Shown: positions 29,307 through 40,167, counted from the stretch's first letter. The stretch: DNA of 64,000 nt from Sapientia aquatica (GCF_004358105.1 NZ_SMYL01000001.1:857977-921976); one strand, 5' to 3'. Notes: generated by a model from the letters alone, not told the origin. A program made the numbers and translations.

Positions 29307-29430
29307 GCGGTTTGACCAAAAATTCCCTGCCAAATAAAAAAATAATTAACGAAAATCGCAGACCGCTGGCGAATCAGTATAATTCGAGGTCTTCACGCGC
29401 AGACAGCGCCTTTATTTTCTCCTTACAAAT

Positions 29431-30663
29431 ATGAATAAACCTACTAATTCGCAGCAAGTTGGCAGCCTTATCGGCACACCGTTATCCCGCACCGCAACCA
29501 AAGTCATGCTGCTTGGCTCAGGTGAATTAGGCAAGGAAGTTATTACTTCTCTACAACGATTAGGGATTGAGGTAATCGCATTGGATCGTTATCCGGATGC
29601 TCCCGGACATCAAGTGGCACATCGCTCTCACGTGATTGATATGACTGACGGCAAAGCCTTGGCCGAGCTTATCGCTTTGGAAAATCCTGATTTAATCGTC
29701 CCTGAAATCGAGGCGATTGCGACGCCAACTTTGGTTGAGCTTGAAAATGCCGGCAAGGTTCGGGTAATTCCAACCGCCCGTGCTGCATGGCTGACGATGA
29801 ATCGCGAAGGCATACGCCGACTGGTAGCGGAAGAATTGAGTCTGCCAACTTCACCATATCGTTTCGCAGACACTTTAGATGAAATGCGCGCGGCTTGTGA
29901 TGCTATCGGCTATCCATGCATCGTAAAGCCAGTGATGTCATCGTCGGGTAAAGGGCAATCAAAAGTCGATAACGCTAGCGAAGTTGATGCAGCTTGGGAA
30001 TACGCGGCAACGGGTGGACGGGTAAAAAATGGGCGGGTAATTGTCGAAGGATTTGTCGATTTTGATTATGAAATCACCCTGCTCACAGTGCGCGCAATCA
30101 ATGCAAACAGCCAAGTAGAAACGCAGTATTGCGAACCGATTGGGCATGTCCAAGTACACGGCGACTACGTTGAATCTTGGCAGCCTCAAATCATGCATCC
30201 CAAAGCGCTCGAAAACGCGCGCCACATTGCTAAAAAAGTTACCGATGACTTGGGCGGACTTGGATTATTTGGCGTCGAATTATTTGTCAAAAACGAGATG
30301 GTGTGGTTCTCAGAAGTCAGCCCACGTCCGCACGATACCGGCATGGTAACCATGGCCTCGCAAGTTCAAAATGAATTTGAATTACATGCCAAAGCAATCT
30401 TGGGACTTCCTGTCGATACCAGCCTGCGCTCCCCTGCCGCTTCGGCGGTGATTTACGGTCAACATAACGCTAAAGCGATTGCGTTTGAAGGCGTGGCCGA
30501 AGCCTTGGCGATTCCGGGAACTGATATCCGCCTGTTTGGCAAACCAGAATCGTTTGAGCGTCGTCGGATGGGCGTTGCGTTGGCGACTGCCAAAGACACC
30601 GACACTGCGCGTGTCAACGCCAAACAAGCGGCGGCTAAAGTTAAACCGATGATTGTGGATTAA
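29431..30663 (+). CDS. purT: Formate-dependent GAR transformylase PurT
   Basis: 410 residues of the ATP-grasp superfamily. N-terminal [15 protein letters not shown] binds glycinamide ribonucleotide; [24 protein letters not shown] (ATP-binding loop), [27 protein letters not shown] complete the signature. It makes formyl-GAR from formate and ATP in purine synthesis. A TATAAT lies at 29378-29383 upstream. It is single-gene, divergent from hupB, and ends in a hairpin. Confidence 0.96.
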   Translation: MNKPTNSQQVGSLIGTPLSRTATKVMLLGSGELGKEVITSLQRLGIEVIALDRYPDAPGHQVAHRSHVIDMTDGKALAELIALENPDLIVPEIEAIATPTLVELENAGKVRVIPTARAAWLTMNREGIRRLVAEELSLPTSPYRFADTLDEMRAACDAIGYPCIVKPVMSSSGKGQSKVDNASEVDAAWEYAATGGRVKNGRVIVEGFVDFDYEITLLTVRAINANSQVETQYCEPIGHVQVHGDYVESWQPQIMHPKALENARHIAKKVTDDLGGLGLFGVELFVKNEMVWFSEVSPRPHDTGMVTMASQVQNEFELHAKAILGLPVDTSLRSPAASAVIYGQHNAKAIAFEGVAEALAIPGTDIRLFGKPESFERRRMGVALATAKDTDTARVNAKQAAAKVKPMIVD

Positions 30664-30682
30664 TCATTTTTACGCCTAACGG

Positions 30683-30715
30683 CCAGAGATTTACGACTTC
30701 AATCCACATCTCTGG
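30683..30715 (+). terminator. Hairpin after purT
   Basis: CCAGAGAT/ATCTCTGG perfect 8-bp stem (30683-30690, 30708-30715) followed by TTTAA. Weak T-run, so moderate confidence. Confidence 0.45.
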
Positions 30716-30784
30716 TTTAAGCCTCGTTATCGCCTACTGTCCCACTTATTTCTACAGGCTTTTGCTTGTTTGCCCAAATATTAT

Positions 30785-30813
30785 TTTACCGATTTACGCA
30801 AAAAGCCTATAGT
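30785..30813 (+). promoter_or_regulatory. Probable promoter of nadB
   Basis: TTTACC, 17-base spacer, TATAGT, about 30 bases before the nadB start. Confidence 0.45.
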
Positions 30814-30842
30814 TTGTCCCTCTCATTCCCTCAATTTGAATT

Positions 30843-32486
30843 ATGAACTACGACGTTGCAATCATTGGAAGTGGCTTGGCTGGTTTTTCAGTCGCCCTCA
30901 ATCTGGCTGAGAATCATAAAGTCGCAATTTTTTCTAAGCGCGCTTTGCTCGATGGCTCAAGCAGTTGGGCCCAGGGTGGAATTGCCGCCGTGCTGGATTC
31001 CCACGACAGCGTAGAACAACATCTGTCGGACACGCTGATCGCTGGTGGTGGCTTGTGCGATGAGGCAGCTACACGCTACATCTTAGAAAATGGTCGCAGC
31101 GCTATCGATTGGTTAATCGACCAAGGTGTGCCATTCACGCCTGATGCGGAAGCTGAATTAGGCTACCACTTGACACGCGAAGGCGGACATAGCCAACGGC
31201 GCATTATTCACGCGGCTGACGCAACCGGCCAAGCCGTTCAAATGACGCTAGAACAACGCGTTCGCAATCATCCCAATATCAGTTTGTTTGAACAGCATTA
31301 CGCTATTGATCTGATTACATCAGACAAATTTGCCGACCCAAATAGTCCAAATAGCAGCTCGCCGCGCTGCCTTGGCTTGTACGTACAGGATGTCGAAACC
31401 GGCAAGGTGCATACGGTCGCGGCCCAACATACGGTATTAGCCACTGGCGGGGCTGGCAAGGTTTATTTGTATACCACCAATCCTGACACGGCCACCGGTG
31501 ACGGCATTGCTATGGCGTGGCGCGCTGGCTGTCGAATCGCCAATATGGAATTCATCCAATTTCATCCAACCTGCTTGTACCACCCTTATGCCAAATCTTT
31601 TTTGATTTCAGAAGCGGTGCGCGGCGAAGGCGGATTATTAAAACTGCCAGCAGAGGCGGGAGCGTCTGCTGGCAAACGTTTCATGCCGGCGCACGACGAA
31701 CGCGCCGAATTAGCTCCGCGCGACGTGGTGGCTAGAGCCATTGACTTTGAAATGAAAAAGCGCGGTTTAGATCACGTTGATTTGGACATCACGCATCAGC
31801 CGCCAGAATTTTTAAAAGAACACTTCCCAACAATCTACGCGCGTTGCTTAGAACTTGGTATCGACATCAGCAAGCAACCGATTCCGGTGGTGCCGGCGGC
31901 GCATTACACCTGCGGCGGGATTGTGACCGACATGACTGGTCGCACTGACTTGCCGGGCTTGTACGCTGTTGGTGAAACTTCTTACACCGGTTTGCATGGC
32001 GCTAATCGACTCGCTAGTAACTCACTTCTAGAATGTGTAGTCATTGGTAAAGCGGTTGCCGAACAGATTGCTGCTCAAGAATCAGTTGAACTGCCAGAAT
32101 TGCCAACTTGGGATGAAAGTCGAGTCACTAACGCCGATGAAGAAGTCGTGATCGCCCATAACTGGGACGAGTTGCGCCGCTTTATGTGGAATTATGTTGG
32201 CATCGTGCGCACCACCAAACGTCTCGAACGGGCGCAACATCGGATTCGTTTGCTCAAAGAAGAAATCGACGAGTATTACGCCAACTTCCGCATTACCAAT
32301 CACTTATTGGAATTGCGTAACTTGGTCGATGTGGCATCGTTAATCGTCAACAGCGCCCTATCGCGCCGTGAAAGCCGCGGCTTGCATTTTAGTCGCGATT
32401 TCCCCGACACCTTGCCAAAAGCGATACCAACGGTATTACCGCCGCAGTTACGCGAAAAAAGATCGAACGCGGACCGTCGGCACTAA
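30843..32486 (+). CDS. nadB: L-aspartate oxidase NadB
   Basis: 547 residues, FAD-dependent. The dinucleotide fold is [70 protein letters not shown] and [13 protein letters not shown] are the succinate dehydrogenase/aspartate oxidase motifs. It oxidises aspartate to iminoaspartate, first step of NAD synthesis. nadA and nadC are not adjacent in this window. A clear terminator follows. Confidence 0.96.
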   Translation: MNYDVAIIGSGLAGFSVALNLAENHKVAIFSKRALLDGSSSWAQGGIAAVLDSHDSVEQHLSDTLIAGGGLCDEAATRYILENGRSAIDWLIDQGVPFTPDAEAELGYHLTREGGHSQRRIIHAADATGQAVQMTLEQRVRNHPNISLFEQHYAIDLITSDKFADPNSPNSSSPRCLGLYVQDVETGKVHTVAAQHTVLATGGAGKVYLYTTNPDTATGDGIAMAWRAGCRIANMEFIQFHPTCLYHPYAKSFLISEAVRGEGGLLKLPAEAGASAGKRFMPAHDERAELAPRDVVARAIDFEMKKRGLDHVDLDITHQPPEFLKEHFPTIYARCLELGIDISKQPIPVVPAAHYTCGGIVTDMTGRTDLPGLYAVGETSYTGLHGANRLASNSLLECVVIGKAVAEQIAAQESVELPELPTWDESRVTNADEEVVIAHNWDELRRFMWNYVGIVRTTKRLERAQHRIRLLKEEIDEYYANFRITNHLLELRNLVDVASLIVNSALSRRESRGLHFSRDFPDTLPKAIPTVLPPQLREKRSNADRRH

Positions 32487-32498
32487 CTATGAGCAACC

Positions 32499-32521
32499 AA
32501 GAGAGCATTTATTGCTCTCTT
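32499..32521 (+). terminator. Terminator after nadB
   Basis: AAGAGAGCA-TTTAT-TGCTCTCTT followed by TTCCC. Confidence 0.75.
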
Positions 32522-32530
32522 TTCCCTTGA

Positions 32531-33187
<657 letters not shown>

Positions 33188-33193
33188 GACACG

Positions 33194-33667
33194 ATGACTC
33201 AACTTGCCACGAACGAAAATTATTTAACCTCCAGCAAAGCTTCATTGTTTGCTTACGGTGCCGCAGTGAGCTTGATGTTCATCATCGCTCTCGGAATCGC
33301 GCAAGAAATGTGGATCGCGCCGTTGCGCCCTGGCGGCTCTTGGCTAGTGCTAAAAATCGTTCCTTTATTGTTTTCTTTGCGCGGCGTTCTCAAGCGCGAC
33401 AACTACACCATGCAATGGTCATCCATGCTGATTTTGTTGTACTTCACCGAGGGAATCGTGCGCGCCAACTCGGACAAGTTAGCATTATCGGCTCAACTCG
33501 GTTGGTTGCAGGTGGCACTTTGCTTAGCGTTTTTTTATTGCACTCTGCGCTATTTACGCCCAATTAAACAAGCTGCCAAAGCGGCAGCAAAATTGCGTGC
33601 TGCTTCGGAAAGCGAGGCTCCAGCAATTGCTCCAACGCCTTCCAATTCCGAATCGACTCCGACATGA
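33194..33667 (+). CDS. DUF2069 membrane protein
   Basis: 157 residues with about four membrane helices (about 19-37, 48-64, 72-90, 100-120) and a soluble Ala/Ser/Pro-rich tail. LRPGGSWLVLKIVPLLFSLRGVLKRDNYTMQW (split over two helices) and YFTEGIVRA mark it as DUF2069, a family often found next to wrbA. Function unknown. Its last codons overlap the start of the next gene by four bases (ATGA). Confidence 0.88.
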   Translation: MTQLATNENYLTSSKASLFAYGAAVSLMFIIALGIAQEMWIAPLRPGGSWLVLKIVPLLFSLRGVLKRDNYTMQWSSMLILLYFTEGIVRANSDKLALSAQLGWLQVALCLAFFYCTLRYLRPIKQAAKAAAKLRAASESEAPAIAPTPSNSESTPT

Positions 33668-35082
33668 ACACCTTTCTAGAGCGCTGCCAACAAATCGTCG
33701 GCGCAGATTTTGTGCTTACCGACGACGCTGAAAAGCTCAGCTATGTCACCGATTACCGCCAACGATTTATCGGCCGCGCGTTAGCTGTGATTAAGCCAGC
33801 AAATACGCTTGAAGTTGCCGCTATCGTCAAATTATGCGCGGAGCATAAAGTTGCCATCGTCCCACAGGGTGGCAACACCGGCTTGGTATTAGGCAGCGTG
33901 CCCGATCAGTCGGGTAATGCCATTGTTTTGTCGCTGTTGCGCCTTAATCAAATTCGCGCCATCGACGCCATCAATAACACCATTACCGTCGATGCTGGCT
34001 GTCGCTTGACCCAAGTCCAAGATGCCGCCACATCAATACAGCGACTTTTCCCCTTGTCACTCGCATCCGAAGGCACTTGCACGATTGGTGGCAACCTTTC
34101 AACCAATGCCGGCGGTACAGCGGTTCTACATTATGGTAATTGCCGGGCCTTGTGTTTGGGTTTGGAAGTGGTAACCGCCCAAGGCGACATTTGGGACGGG
34201 CTGCGTGGGCTGCGTAAAGATAATACCGGCTACGATTTACGCGATTTATATATTGGCGCGGAAGGCACCTTAGGCGTTATAACTGGCGCGCTGTTTCAGC
34301 TTTTCCCGCTGCCACAAAGCCAGCTCACAGCGCTGGTAGCGCTTAATTCGGTGGCGGATGCCGTTGCCCTATTCCATCTAGCACGCTCTAACAGCAAAGA
34401 TACCGTGTTAAGCGCGTTCGAGTTAATTTCTAGTTTTTGTTTGGAATTGGTGGGCAAACATTTCCCCGCCATCAGACAACCGACATTAGCTGCCCATCCG
34501 TATTACGTTTTAATTGAATTATCAAGCCAAGAGCCAGAAGCCAACAGCGTGACTGCGCTAGAGAATCTCATCGAACTAGCGATGGAGCAAGGTATTGTTC
34601 ACGATGCAGTGCTGGCGTCATCATTGACGCAATCGAACGCTCTCTGGCAATTGCGCGAATCGATATCGTCCGCGCAAGCCGCCGAAGGAAAAAATATCAA
34701 GCACGATATTTCTCTGCCTATTTCAAACATCGCTGCGTTTATCGATGCAACTGACGCACAACTGCAAAAGCAATTTAGTGGCTGCCGAATGGTGACGTTT
34801 GGTCACCTTGGCGATGGCAATTTGCATTACAACGTTTCAGCTCCCCTGAACGATTCGCACGACGAATTTTTAGCGCAACAAAGCGCGGTGAATCGAGTCG
34901 TATATGACAGCGTGGCTCATTTCTGCGGCTCGATTTCTGCCGAACACGGTTTGGGCGCGTTAAAACACGACGAGATTTTGCGCTATAAAAGTCCGGTTGA
35001 AATGCAGTTAATGCGCCAGATTAAGCAGGCTCTCGATCCCCACAACATCATGAATCCCGGGAAGGTGGTGACGCCTTTCTGA
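33664..35082 (+). CDS. FAD-binding oxidase of the GlcD/D-lactate/2-hydroxyglutarate dehydrogenase family
   Basis: 472 residues. An N-terminal FAD domain with VAIVPQGGNTGLVLGSVP, GCTLTQ-like GCRLTQVQ, GTCTIGGNLSTNAGGTAVLHYGN and LYIGAEGTLGVITGA is followed by a C-terminal domain with TFGHLGDGNLHYNVS and SAEHGLGALKHDEI, the metal and substrate region. It oxidises a D-2-hydroxy acid; the substrate cannot be told from sequence. It overlaps the DUF2069 gene by four bases. Confidence 0.9.
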   Translation: MNTFLERCQQIVGADFVLTDDAEKLSYVTDYRQRFIGRALAVIKPANTLEVAAIVKLCAEHKVAIVPQGGNTGLVLGSVPDQSGNAIVLSLLRLNQIRAIDAINNTITVDAGCRLTQVQDAATSIQRLFPLSLASEGTCTIGGNLSTNAGGTAVLHYGNCRALCLGLEVVTAQGDIWDGLRGLRKDNTGYDLRDLYIGAEGTLGVITGALFQLFPLPQSQLTALVALNSVADAVALFHLARSNSKDTVLSAFELISSFCLELVGKHFPAIRQPTLAAHPYYVLIELSSQEPEANSVTALENLIELAMEQGIVHDAVLASSLTQSNALWQLRESISSAQAAEGKNIKHDISLPISNIAAFIDATDAQLQKQFSGCRMVTFGHLGDGNLHYNVSAPLNDSHDEFLAQQSAVNRVVYDSVAHFCGSISAEHGLGALKHDEILRYKSPVEMQLMRQIKQALDPHNIMNPGKVVTPF

Positions 35083-35092
35083 TAAAGGCGTT

Positions 35093-35578
35093 ATGCACAC
35101 ACCATTTTTTAAATCCGCCGTATTTAGCCACCTAATTTTCTGCTTATGCTTGGCCAGCGCATGCCTGTCAAACTCAGCATTCGCGATTCATAAATGTGTC
35201 AATAAGGGACAGGTCACCTATTCCGACCTTCCGTGTCCTGCCGGTTCCGATACGCAACCATTCACTCAAGCCATTCCACCGCCGGTTGATCCGGCAGCGG
35301 CTAAAGCGCAACATCAATCCAACGTAAAGCAATTAGAAAAAATCGACAAAGCGCAAGAGACGGAACGGCTGCGCGAACAGCAATTAGCAAATCTGCGCGC
35401 CACGCAACTTAAGCGCGAAGAAAAACAGCGACAACAACGCGAGCGGCAATGCAAGCGTCTGGATGTCCAATGGCAGCTTGCGCGAAAGCGATTAAGCGCG
35501 CCTTATTCCAATCGCTACGAACTCGACAAAATTAAAGAAAAAGACCTAGCCGAGCAATATCGCGCACTCTGCAAGTAA
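35093..35578 (+). CDS. Secreted DUF4124 protein
   Basis: 161 residues. A signal peptide (about 1-31, ending SNSAFA) precedes a DUF4124 motif IHKCVNKGQVTYSDLPCPAG with its two cysteines, then a charged Gln/Glu/Arg-rich helical tail (about 80-160). The family is periplasmic and of unknown role. It lies ten bases after the FAD oxidase gene and may be the last gene of that operon. Confidence 0.85.
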   Translation: MHTPFFKSAVFSHLIFCLCLASACLSNSAFAIHKCVNKGQVTYSDLPCPAGSDTQPFTQAIPPPVDPAAAKAQHQSNVKQLEKIDKAQETERLREQQLANLRATQLKREEKQRQQRERQCKRLDVQWQLARKRLSAPYSNRYELDKIKEKDLAEQYRALCK

Positions 35579-35771
35579 CATTTTCACCAATAATTCCCCA
35601 TCGACTCCACTCACAAAATTAAAAGAAATCCTCTACTCGCCTGCCGCTTGAGCTAGCAAAAACTTGATCGGCATCAATTTCTTGGCGCGTTCAAAGTGCG
35701 ACGATCAGTGATCCCATCTAGGCAGAGTAATCACGACTAGATAATGTCAACTAAGCACTCAGGAGTAACTA

Positions 35772-37343
35772 ATGAACGCACCAAGCAACACCTACATGAT
35801 AGGCGGCGGTATCGGCACACTAGCGGCCGCCGCTTTTATGATCCGCGATGGCAACGTTGAAGGCAAAACCATTACCATTTTGGAGGCACTGCCGCTGCTC
35901 GGCGGCAGTTTAGATGCGGCGGGTTCGCCTGAGACGGGCTACTCGCTGCGCGGCGGACGCATGCTGACCTTTGATAACTACGAATGCACCTGGGACTTAT
36001 TCAAAACAATTCCGTCGTTGAAGTCACCCGAAAAAAGCGTTTATCAAGAAACTGTCGAATTTAACGAGCTCTACAAATCCTACTCGCAAGCCCGTTTAGT
36101 CGATAAACAGCGCGCTAAAGTGCCAGTCGAATCGATGGGATTTTCCATGCACGACAGATTGGAATTACTCAAACTCAGTGAAGCCAGCGAAGAACAACTT
36201 GGCAATAGCTGCATCACTGATTGGCTATCACCGAGTTTTTTTGAGACCAACTTTTGGTTTATGTGGTCCACCACCTTTGCCTTTCAACCTTGGCACAGCG
36301 CGGTCGAATTTAAGCGCTATTTGCATCGCTTTATGATGGAATTTGCTCGCATCGAAACGTTGGGCGGCGTCAAGCGCACTATTTATAACCAATACGATTC
36401 CTTCGTTCAACCGCTGCGCCATTGGCTGGCGGAACATGGTGTGCAGTTTGAAACTGACTGCACCGTGACCGATCTCACAACCAGCATCAATAATGGCTTA
36501 ATTGTCGTCAACGAAATCCATTGCCTAAACAAATCCATCCCAACGACCATCCGAGTCGATGCCGATGATTTGGTATTTTTCCAAAATGGCTCGATGACGG
36601 ACGCTTCTAGCATAGGCAGCATGAGCGCGGCTCCCGCCAAATTAAACAAAACGACTAGCATAGGCTGGACATTATGGGAAAAATTAGCGAAACAAAGTCC
36701 GGCATTCGGCAACCCTGCGGCGTTTAATAGCTGTGTCGCACAGTCTTATTGGGCCTCATTCACCGTAACGCTAAAAAATACCCAATTTATCGATCAGATC
36801 ATTAAGTTTAGTGATAACCAACCGGGCACCGGCGGGCTTGTGACGTTCAAAGATTCCAACTGGCTCATGTCGATTGTGATTCCACATCAACCGCATTTCG
36901 CCAACCAGCCCGACGATGTGCAAGTGTTTTGGGGCTACGCCTTGTTCCCAGATCGCATCGGCGACTACGTTGCCAAACCAATGTCGGATTGCAATGGCGA
37001 AGAAATCTTGCGCGAATTATGCGGCCATTTACGCTTTGATTTAGATGCGGTGAGCGATGCGATTTGCCTTCCTTGCCGCATGCCGTATATCACCAGCATG
37101 TTTATGCCGCGCTTAAAAAGTGATCGGCCTTTGCCTGTGCCATTAGAGTCAAAGAACTTGGCGTTGATTAGTCAGTTTGTTGAAATTGCCGATGATGTGG
37201 TGTTTACGGTCGAATATTCCGTGAGAGCGGCGCAAATGGCGGTCTATCAGTTACTGCACATTGATCGTCCAGTTCCACCGATTATTGCCCACGATAAATC
37301 GGTTAAGGTGCAATTTGAAGCACTGATCAAAGCGTTAAAATAA
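35772..37343 (+). CDS. ohyA: Oleate hydratase (myosin-cross-reactive antigen family)
   Basis: 523 residues. FAD fold IGGGIGTLAAAAFMIRDG, then EALPLLGGSLDAAGSPETGYSL in two parts, GGRMLTFDNYECTWDLF, FMWSTTFAFQPWHSAVEFKRYL and the C-terminal FVEIADDVVFTVEYSVRAAQ are typical. It adds water to the cis-9 bond of unsaturated fatty acids to give 10-hydroxy acids, as detoxification. AGGAG lies seven bases before the ATG. Single-gene, with a terminator after it. Confidence 0.94.
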   Translation: MNAPSNTYMIGGGIGTLAAAAFMIRDGNVEGKTITILEALPLLGGSLDAAGSPETGYSLRGGRMLTFDNYECTWDLFKTIPSLKSPEKSVYQETVEFNELYKSYSQARLVDKQRAKVPVESMGFSMHDRLELLKLSEASEEQLGNSCITDWLSPSFFETNFWFMWSTTFAFQPWHSAVEFKRYLHRFMMEFARIETLGGVKRTIYNQYDSFVQPLRHWLAEHGVQFETDCTVTDLTTSINNGLIVVNEIHCLNKSIPTTIRVDADDLVFFQNGSMTDASSIGSMSAAPAKLNKTTSIGWTLWEKLAKQSPAFGNPAAFNSCVAQSYWASFTVTLKNTQFIDQIIKFSDNQPGTGGLVTFKDSNWLMSIVIPHQPHFANQPDDVQVFWGYALFPDRIGDYVAKPMSDCNGEEILRELCGHLRFDLDAVSDAICLPCRMPYITSMFMPRLKSDRPLPVPLESKNLALISQFVEIADDVVFTVEYSVRAAQMAVYQLLHIDRPVPPIIAHDKSVKVQFEALIKALK

Positions 37344-37369
37344 GCCTAAATTAATGCCTGCTCTATAAA

Positions 37370-37397
37370 AAAAAGCGAATCAACCGATTCGCTTTTT
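37370..37397. terminator. Bidirectional terminator after oleate hydratase gene
   Basis: AGCGAATC-AACC-GATTCGCT with A-run before and six T after; serves the convergent CYTH gene too. Confidence 0.88.
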
Positions 37398-37417
37398 TAG
37401 TTTAACGCCTGCCATTG

Positions 37418-37879
37418 CTACCAAGTGGAATATGGCTGACGCTGCAAATTTGAATTCAAATAACGTGCATCGTCGCTGACTTCTGCGCCTATCCAATCAG
37501 GTTTAGCAAAAACTTGATGCTCGCTTTCCAGTTCAATTTCCGCCACCACCAAGCCTTGATTGGCACCAATAAACACATCCAATTCCCACAACATGTTGTC
37601 AAACGGAATTCGGTAGCGGTATTTTTCAATTAATGGCTGATCGCATAACTCCAGCAACTCCTGCGCATCTTTTACTGGAATTGCATATTCCCATTCACCG
37701 CGCGAAATACCCTGCGTTGCGCCTTTAATTGTGAGCATCGCTGCGTCACCTTCAATCCTAACCCGCACGACTTTTTGCTTACTGGCCGTCAAATAACCTT
37801 GGCGCATTAATTCACCCTTGGGCAATGAAGCCCAAGGTGTGCCTAGTACCAAAAACTTGCGTTCAATTTCAGTTGCCAT
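37418..37879 (-). CDS. CYTH domain protein (inorganic triphosphatase-like)
   Basis: 153 residues, one CYTH domain. EIERKFLVLG is the family-defining start; KVVRVRIEGDAAMLTIKGAT, RGEWEYAIP, EKYRYRIPFDNMLWELDVFIG and AEIELESEHQ give the charged tunnel residues. CYTH proteins hydrolyse triphosphate compounds; the natural substrate of this short type is often inorganic triphosphate. It begins nine bases after the CCP-like peptidase stop and is likely co-transcribed with it. Confidence 0.9.
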   Translation of the reverse strand: MATEIERKFLVLGTPWASLPKGELMRQGYLTASKQKVVRVRIEGDAAMLTIKGATQGISRGEWEYAIPVKDAQELLELCDQPLIEKYRYRIPFDNMLWELDVFIGANQGLVVAEIELESEHQVFAKPDWIGAEVSDDARYLNSNLQRQPYSTW

Positions 37880-37888
37880 GTGGGTCGC

Positions 37889-39016
37889 TTATTTACGGGA
37901 CAAATGCTGCAAAATTGGTTGCAACATTGCTTCGCCTAATTTAGCGCTCCGCTCGCCATCCCAACCGACCAATACGTCGGGCAAATTGGCGTTATCTTTG
38001 AACGGCAATTCCAACGTCAGTGACACGCATTTGAAATGGTGGCCGACGTATTTAGAAGCCAGCTTTAAAACATCTTCGTAATATTTATCGGTGGGATAGC
38101 CATACTCCGTTTGGAAATCTGGGCTCGCTGCGACGAAATTTTGCACGAAAGCATTTTGTTCTTCCGTTTGTTTTTCCGTAAAGCCTTGGAGCATTTCGCT
38201 ACCAGCTACAAACACATAAGGCAGACCTTCGTCACCGTGAATATCCAAGAACAAATCACAGCCGGTTTCATGGATTTTATTTTTGACGTGGAATACTTCT
38301 GGACTGGTTTCTAAACTTGGCGTCATCCATTCGCGATTCAAATTTGCACCAGCCGCATTGGTGCGCAAGTTACCGCGCACTGAACCATCCGGATTCATAT
38401 TCGGCACGACATACAACACCGCTTTTTGCAAAATTTTGCGCCCAATTGGGTTGGCCGGATCGAGCAATCCATCAAGCATCCCTTCGACCAGCCATTCGGC
38501 CATGCTTTCACCGGGATGTTGACGCGCAATCACCCAGACTTTTTGCTCGGCATCTTCATCTCCAATGACCAACATATTCAGATCGCGGCCATCGACAGTG
38601 TTGCCTAAATCTTCAACGCGCACAAAAGGCGAATACGCTGCGCGTCCTAATAACGATAAATGGCGTTCCCACGAATACGGCTCAAAGTAGGCGTAATACA
38701 CGCTGTCTTCGGTTGGCGTGTGCTTGATGGTTAGCACTTTTCCATCGTACTCGGTATCCACCCGGAACCACTCTTCGCGGTCATAGCTCGCCACGGCGCG
38801 GTAGCCCTCCCAACCCGATGGATAAGTCGCTTGACCGGCATTCAAAATCCGTAAGCTGCATTCTTGATCGCGTGCGCCTTGCAAACGGAAATAAAACCAT
38901 TGCATAAAATCAGCGTTGGAATCTTTACGCAGGTTTAAATCGATTTGGCTGGCGTGCGCTGTGCTAACAACTTCAATAGCACCGGCATCAAAGTGGGAAC
39001 TAATTTTGATCGGCAT
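37889..39016 (-). CDS. M14-type zinc carboxypeptidase, cytosolic carboxypeptidase-like
   Basis: 375 residues from the ATG at 39016 (MPIKISSHFDAGAIEVV); a 19-codon extension with no conserved sequence is rejected. The N-terminal beta-sandwich (FYFRLQGARDQE, YPSGWEGYRAVASYDR) is typical of the CCP subfamily. Zinc ligands are in RQHPGESMAEW and DIHGDEG; NLNREW binds substrate; LTLELPF carries the catalytic Glu. No signal peptide, so it acts in the cytoplasm. Eukaryotic CCPs remove glutamates from tubulin tails; the bacterial substrate is unknown. Confidence 0.9.
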   Translation of the reverse strand: MPIKISSHFDAGAIEVVSTAHASQIDLNLRKDSNADFMQWFYFRLQGARDQECSLRILNAGQATYPSGWEGYRAVASYDREEWFRVDTEYDGKVLTIKHTPTEDSVYYAYFEPYSWERHLSLLGRAAYSPFVRVEDLGNTVDGRDLNMLVIGDEDAEQKVWVIARQHPGESMAEWLVEGMLDGLLDPANPIGRKILQKAVLYVVPNMNPDGSVRGNLRTNAAGANLNREWMTPSLETSPEVFHVKNKIHETGCDLFLDIHGDEGLPYVFVAGSEMLQGFTEKQTEEQNAFVQNFVAASPDFQTEYGYPTDKYYEDVLKLASKYVGHHFKCVSLTLELPFKDNANLPDVLVGWDGERSAKLGEAMLQPILQHLSRK

Positions 39017-39147
39017 AATTATCGGGATCGTTCGGATCGGAGAAATGAAAAGCGCTATTCTGCGCCGTTTCAACTGTTTTCATCAAGCAATCCATAAAAT
39101 TTAATCGTGACGCTTCAGTCAGCCTAGCCACAGCCCTAAAAATTTAC

Positions 39148-39153
39148 TATAAT
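39148..39153 (+). promoter_or_regulatory. -10 box of tRNA-Pro
   Basis: Perfect TATAAT ending 11 bases before the tRNA 5' end. No clear -35 element. Confidence 0.55.
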
Positions 39154-39164
39154 CTGCGCCTTGT

Positions 39165-39241
39165 CGGGGCGTAGCGCAGCCTGGTAGCGTACATGCATGG
39201 GGTGCATGGGGTCGTGTGTTCGAATCACACCGTCCCGACCA
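39165..39241 (+). tRNA. tRNA-Pro (GGG)
   Basis: 77 bases: acceptor CGGGGCG/CGTCCCG, anticodon stem CATGC/GCATG with loop ATGGGGT (anticodon GGG), T-arm GTGTGTTCGAATCACAC, CCA encoded. No clear terminator follows. Confidence 0.97.
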
Positions 39242-39831
39242 AATCAACACATTCAGTTCACTTCGGTAATTCCTCTTCATTTCCCAGCTCTTCATTCATG
39301 CTTGTCTTTGGTCGCTAAAATCGATATTGAAGAGCGCATGCGATTTGGCGTTCTCGTCACGCCATAGCACAAAAACTAGTCACCACCTTTCTTGCTTGCT
39401 TGCGACGCCGTTAAATTAAATCGGCATAACGGTTCGTCTGGTTTGGTAACGTCGGAGGTGAGCGAAAAACCAGCTTCAGCAGAAACTACATAACGACTGC
39501 ACCTGAATTGCTATTTCTGTCTCATTTGTGAAAATGTTTGAAGTTTTAACAAAAGTTACTAATTTGAATAAAAATTTCAAAATTAACTAAATTAATCCGC
39601 TTAAATTTTTTTAAAAAATCAGATAACCGCATAATATTGCAAGAATACCCTCAAGCAACTAACAAACGCGCATTTATGACGACATTTAAAATGCCCTAAA
39701 TAGGGTATTTACAGTCGTTAAATGGCACGATATTCTGACTTAAAGTACTATTCGGCAACATTGGAGTGAGCCCGATTGCAATACCAAAGGTCAGAATTTT
39801 TAATTATTCATCCACGCAAGGGAATTCTTAA
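39242..39831. other. 590-base intergenic region after tRNA-Pro
   Basis: No gene found. About 39530-39650 is very AT-rich. An almost perfect inverted repeat AAATGCCCTA/TAGGGTATTT lies at 39689-39698 and 39701-39710, with an outer ACGAC/GTCGT pair (39679-39683, 39713-39717). It could be an operator for the small gene at 39832. Confidence 0.5.
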
Positions 39832-40080
39832 ATGCCATTAAATGAAAAAAATAGCCTCGCCGCTGAGTCTCACGATGTCCATCAGGAAGAGAAAGATAAC
39901 GCTTGGCTAGATCGCACCAACAAAGAAATCGCCGCGGCGGTCAATCGTGGCATTGCGGTGGCTAGGTTGGAGGGAATTCCAGCGGGCGCAAAGATCATGT
40001 TTGAAGCCGGCGTGCCAATGGATGTCAGCACACGGGTTTTGGTCAACCAACTCAAACGTCGCTCGTCCGACTGGCAATAA
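39832..40080 (+). CDS. Small hypothetical protein, 82 aa
   Basis: 82 residues, charged, soluble, no signal peptide or membrane helix. The first 30 residues are Glu/Asp/His-rich (VHQEEKDNAW) and probably disordered; the rest looks helical (IAAAVNRGIAVARLEGIPAGAK, in two parts) and ends LVNQLKRRSSDWQ. The middle GVPMDVSTRVL could be a short helix-turn-helix but is not convincing. I do not recognise the family. AAGGGA lies ten bases before the ATG, and a good terminator follows, both of which support a real gene. Confidence 0.7.
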   Translation: MPLNEKNSLAAESHDVHQEEKDNAWLDRTNKEIAAAVNRGIAVARLEGIPAGAKIMFEAGVPMDVSTRVLVNQLKRRSSDWQ

Positions 40081-40107
40081 ATCGGCAACTGAGTCGCTTC
40101 CCAAATC

Positions 40108-40144
40108 AAAACGGCGATAACACTAACCATGTTATCGCCGTTTT
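40108..40144. terminator. Bidirectional terminator after the 82-aa gene
   Basis: AAAACGGCGATAAC/GTTATCGCCGTTTT 14-bp stem with nine-base loop, six T after it; also ends the M61 gene. Confidence 0.9.
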
Positions 40145-40167
40145 TTATCAACTAAACCAACTGCTGA

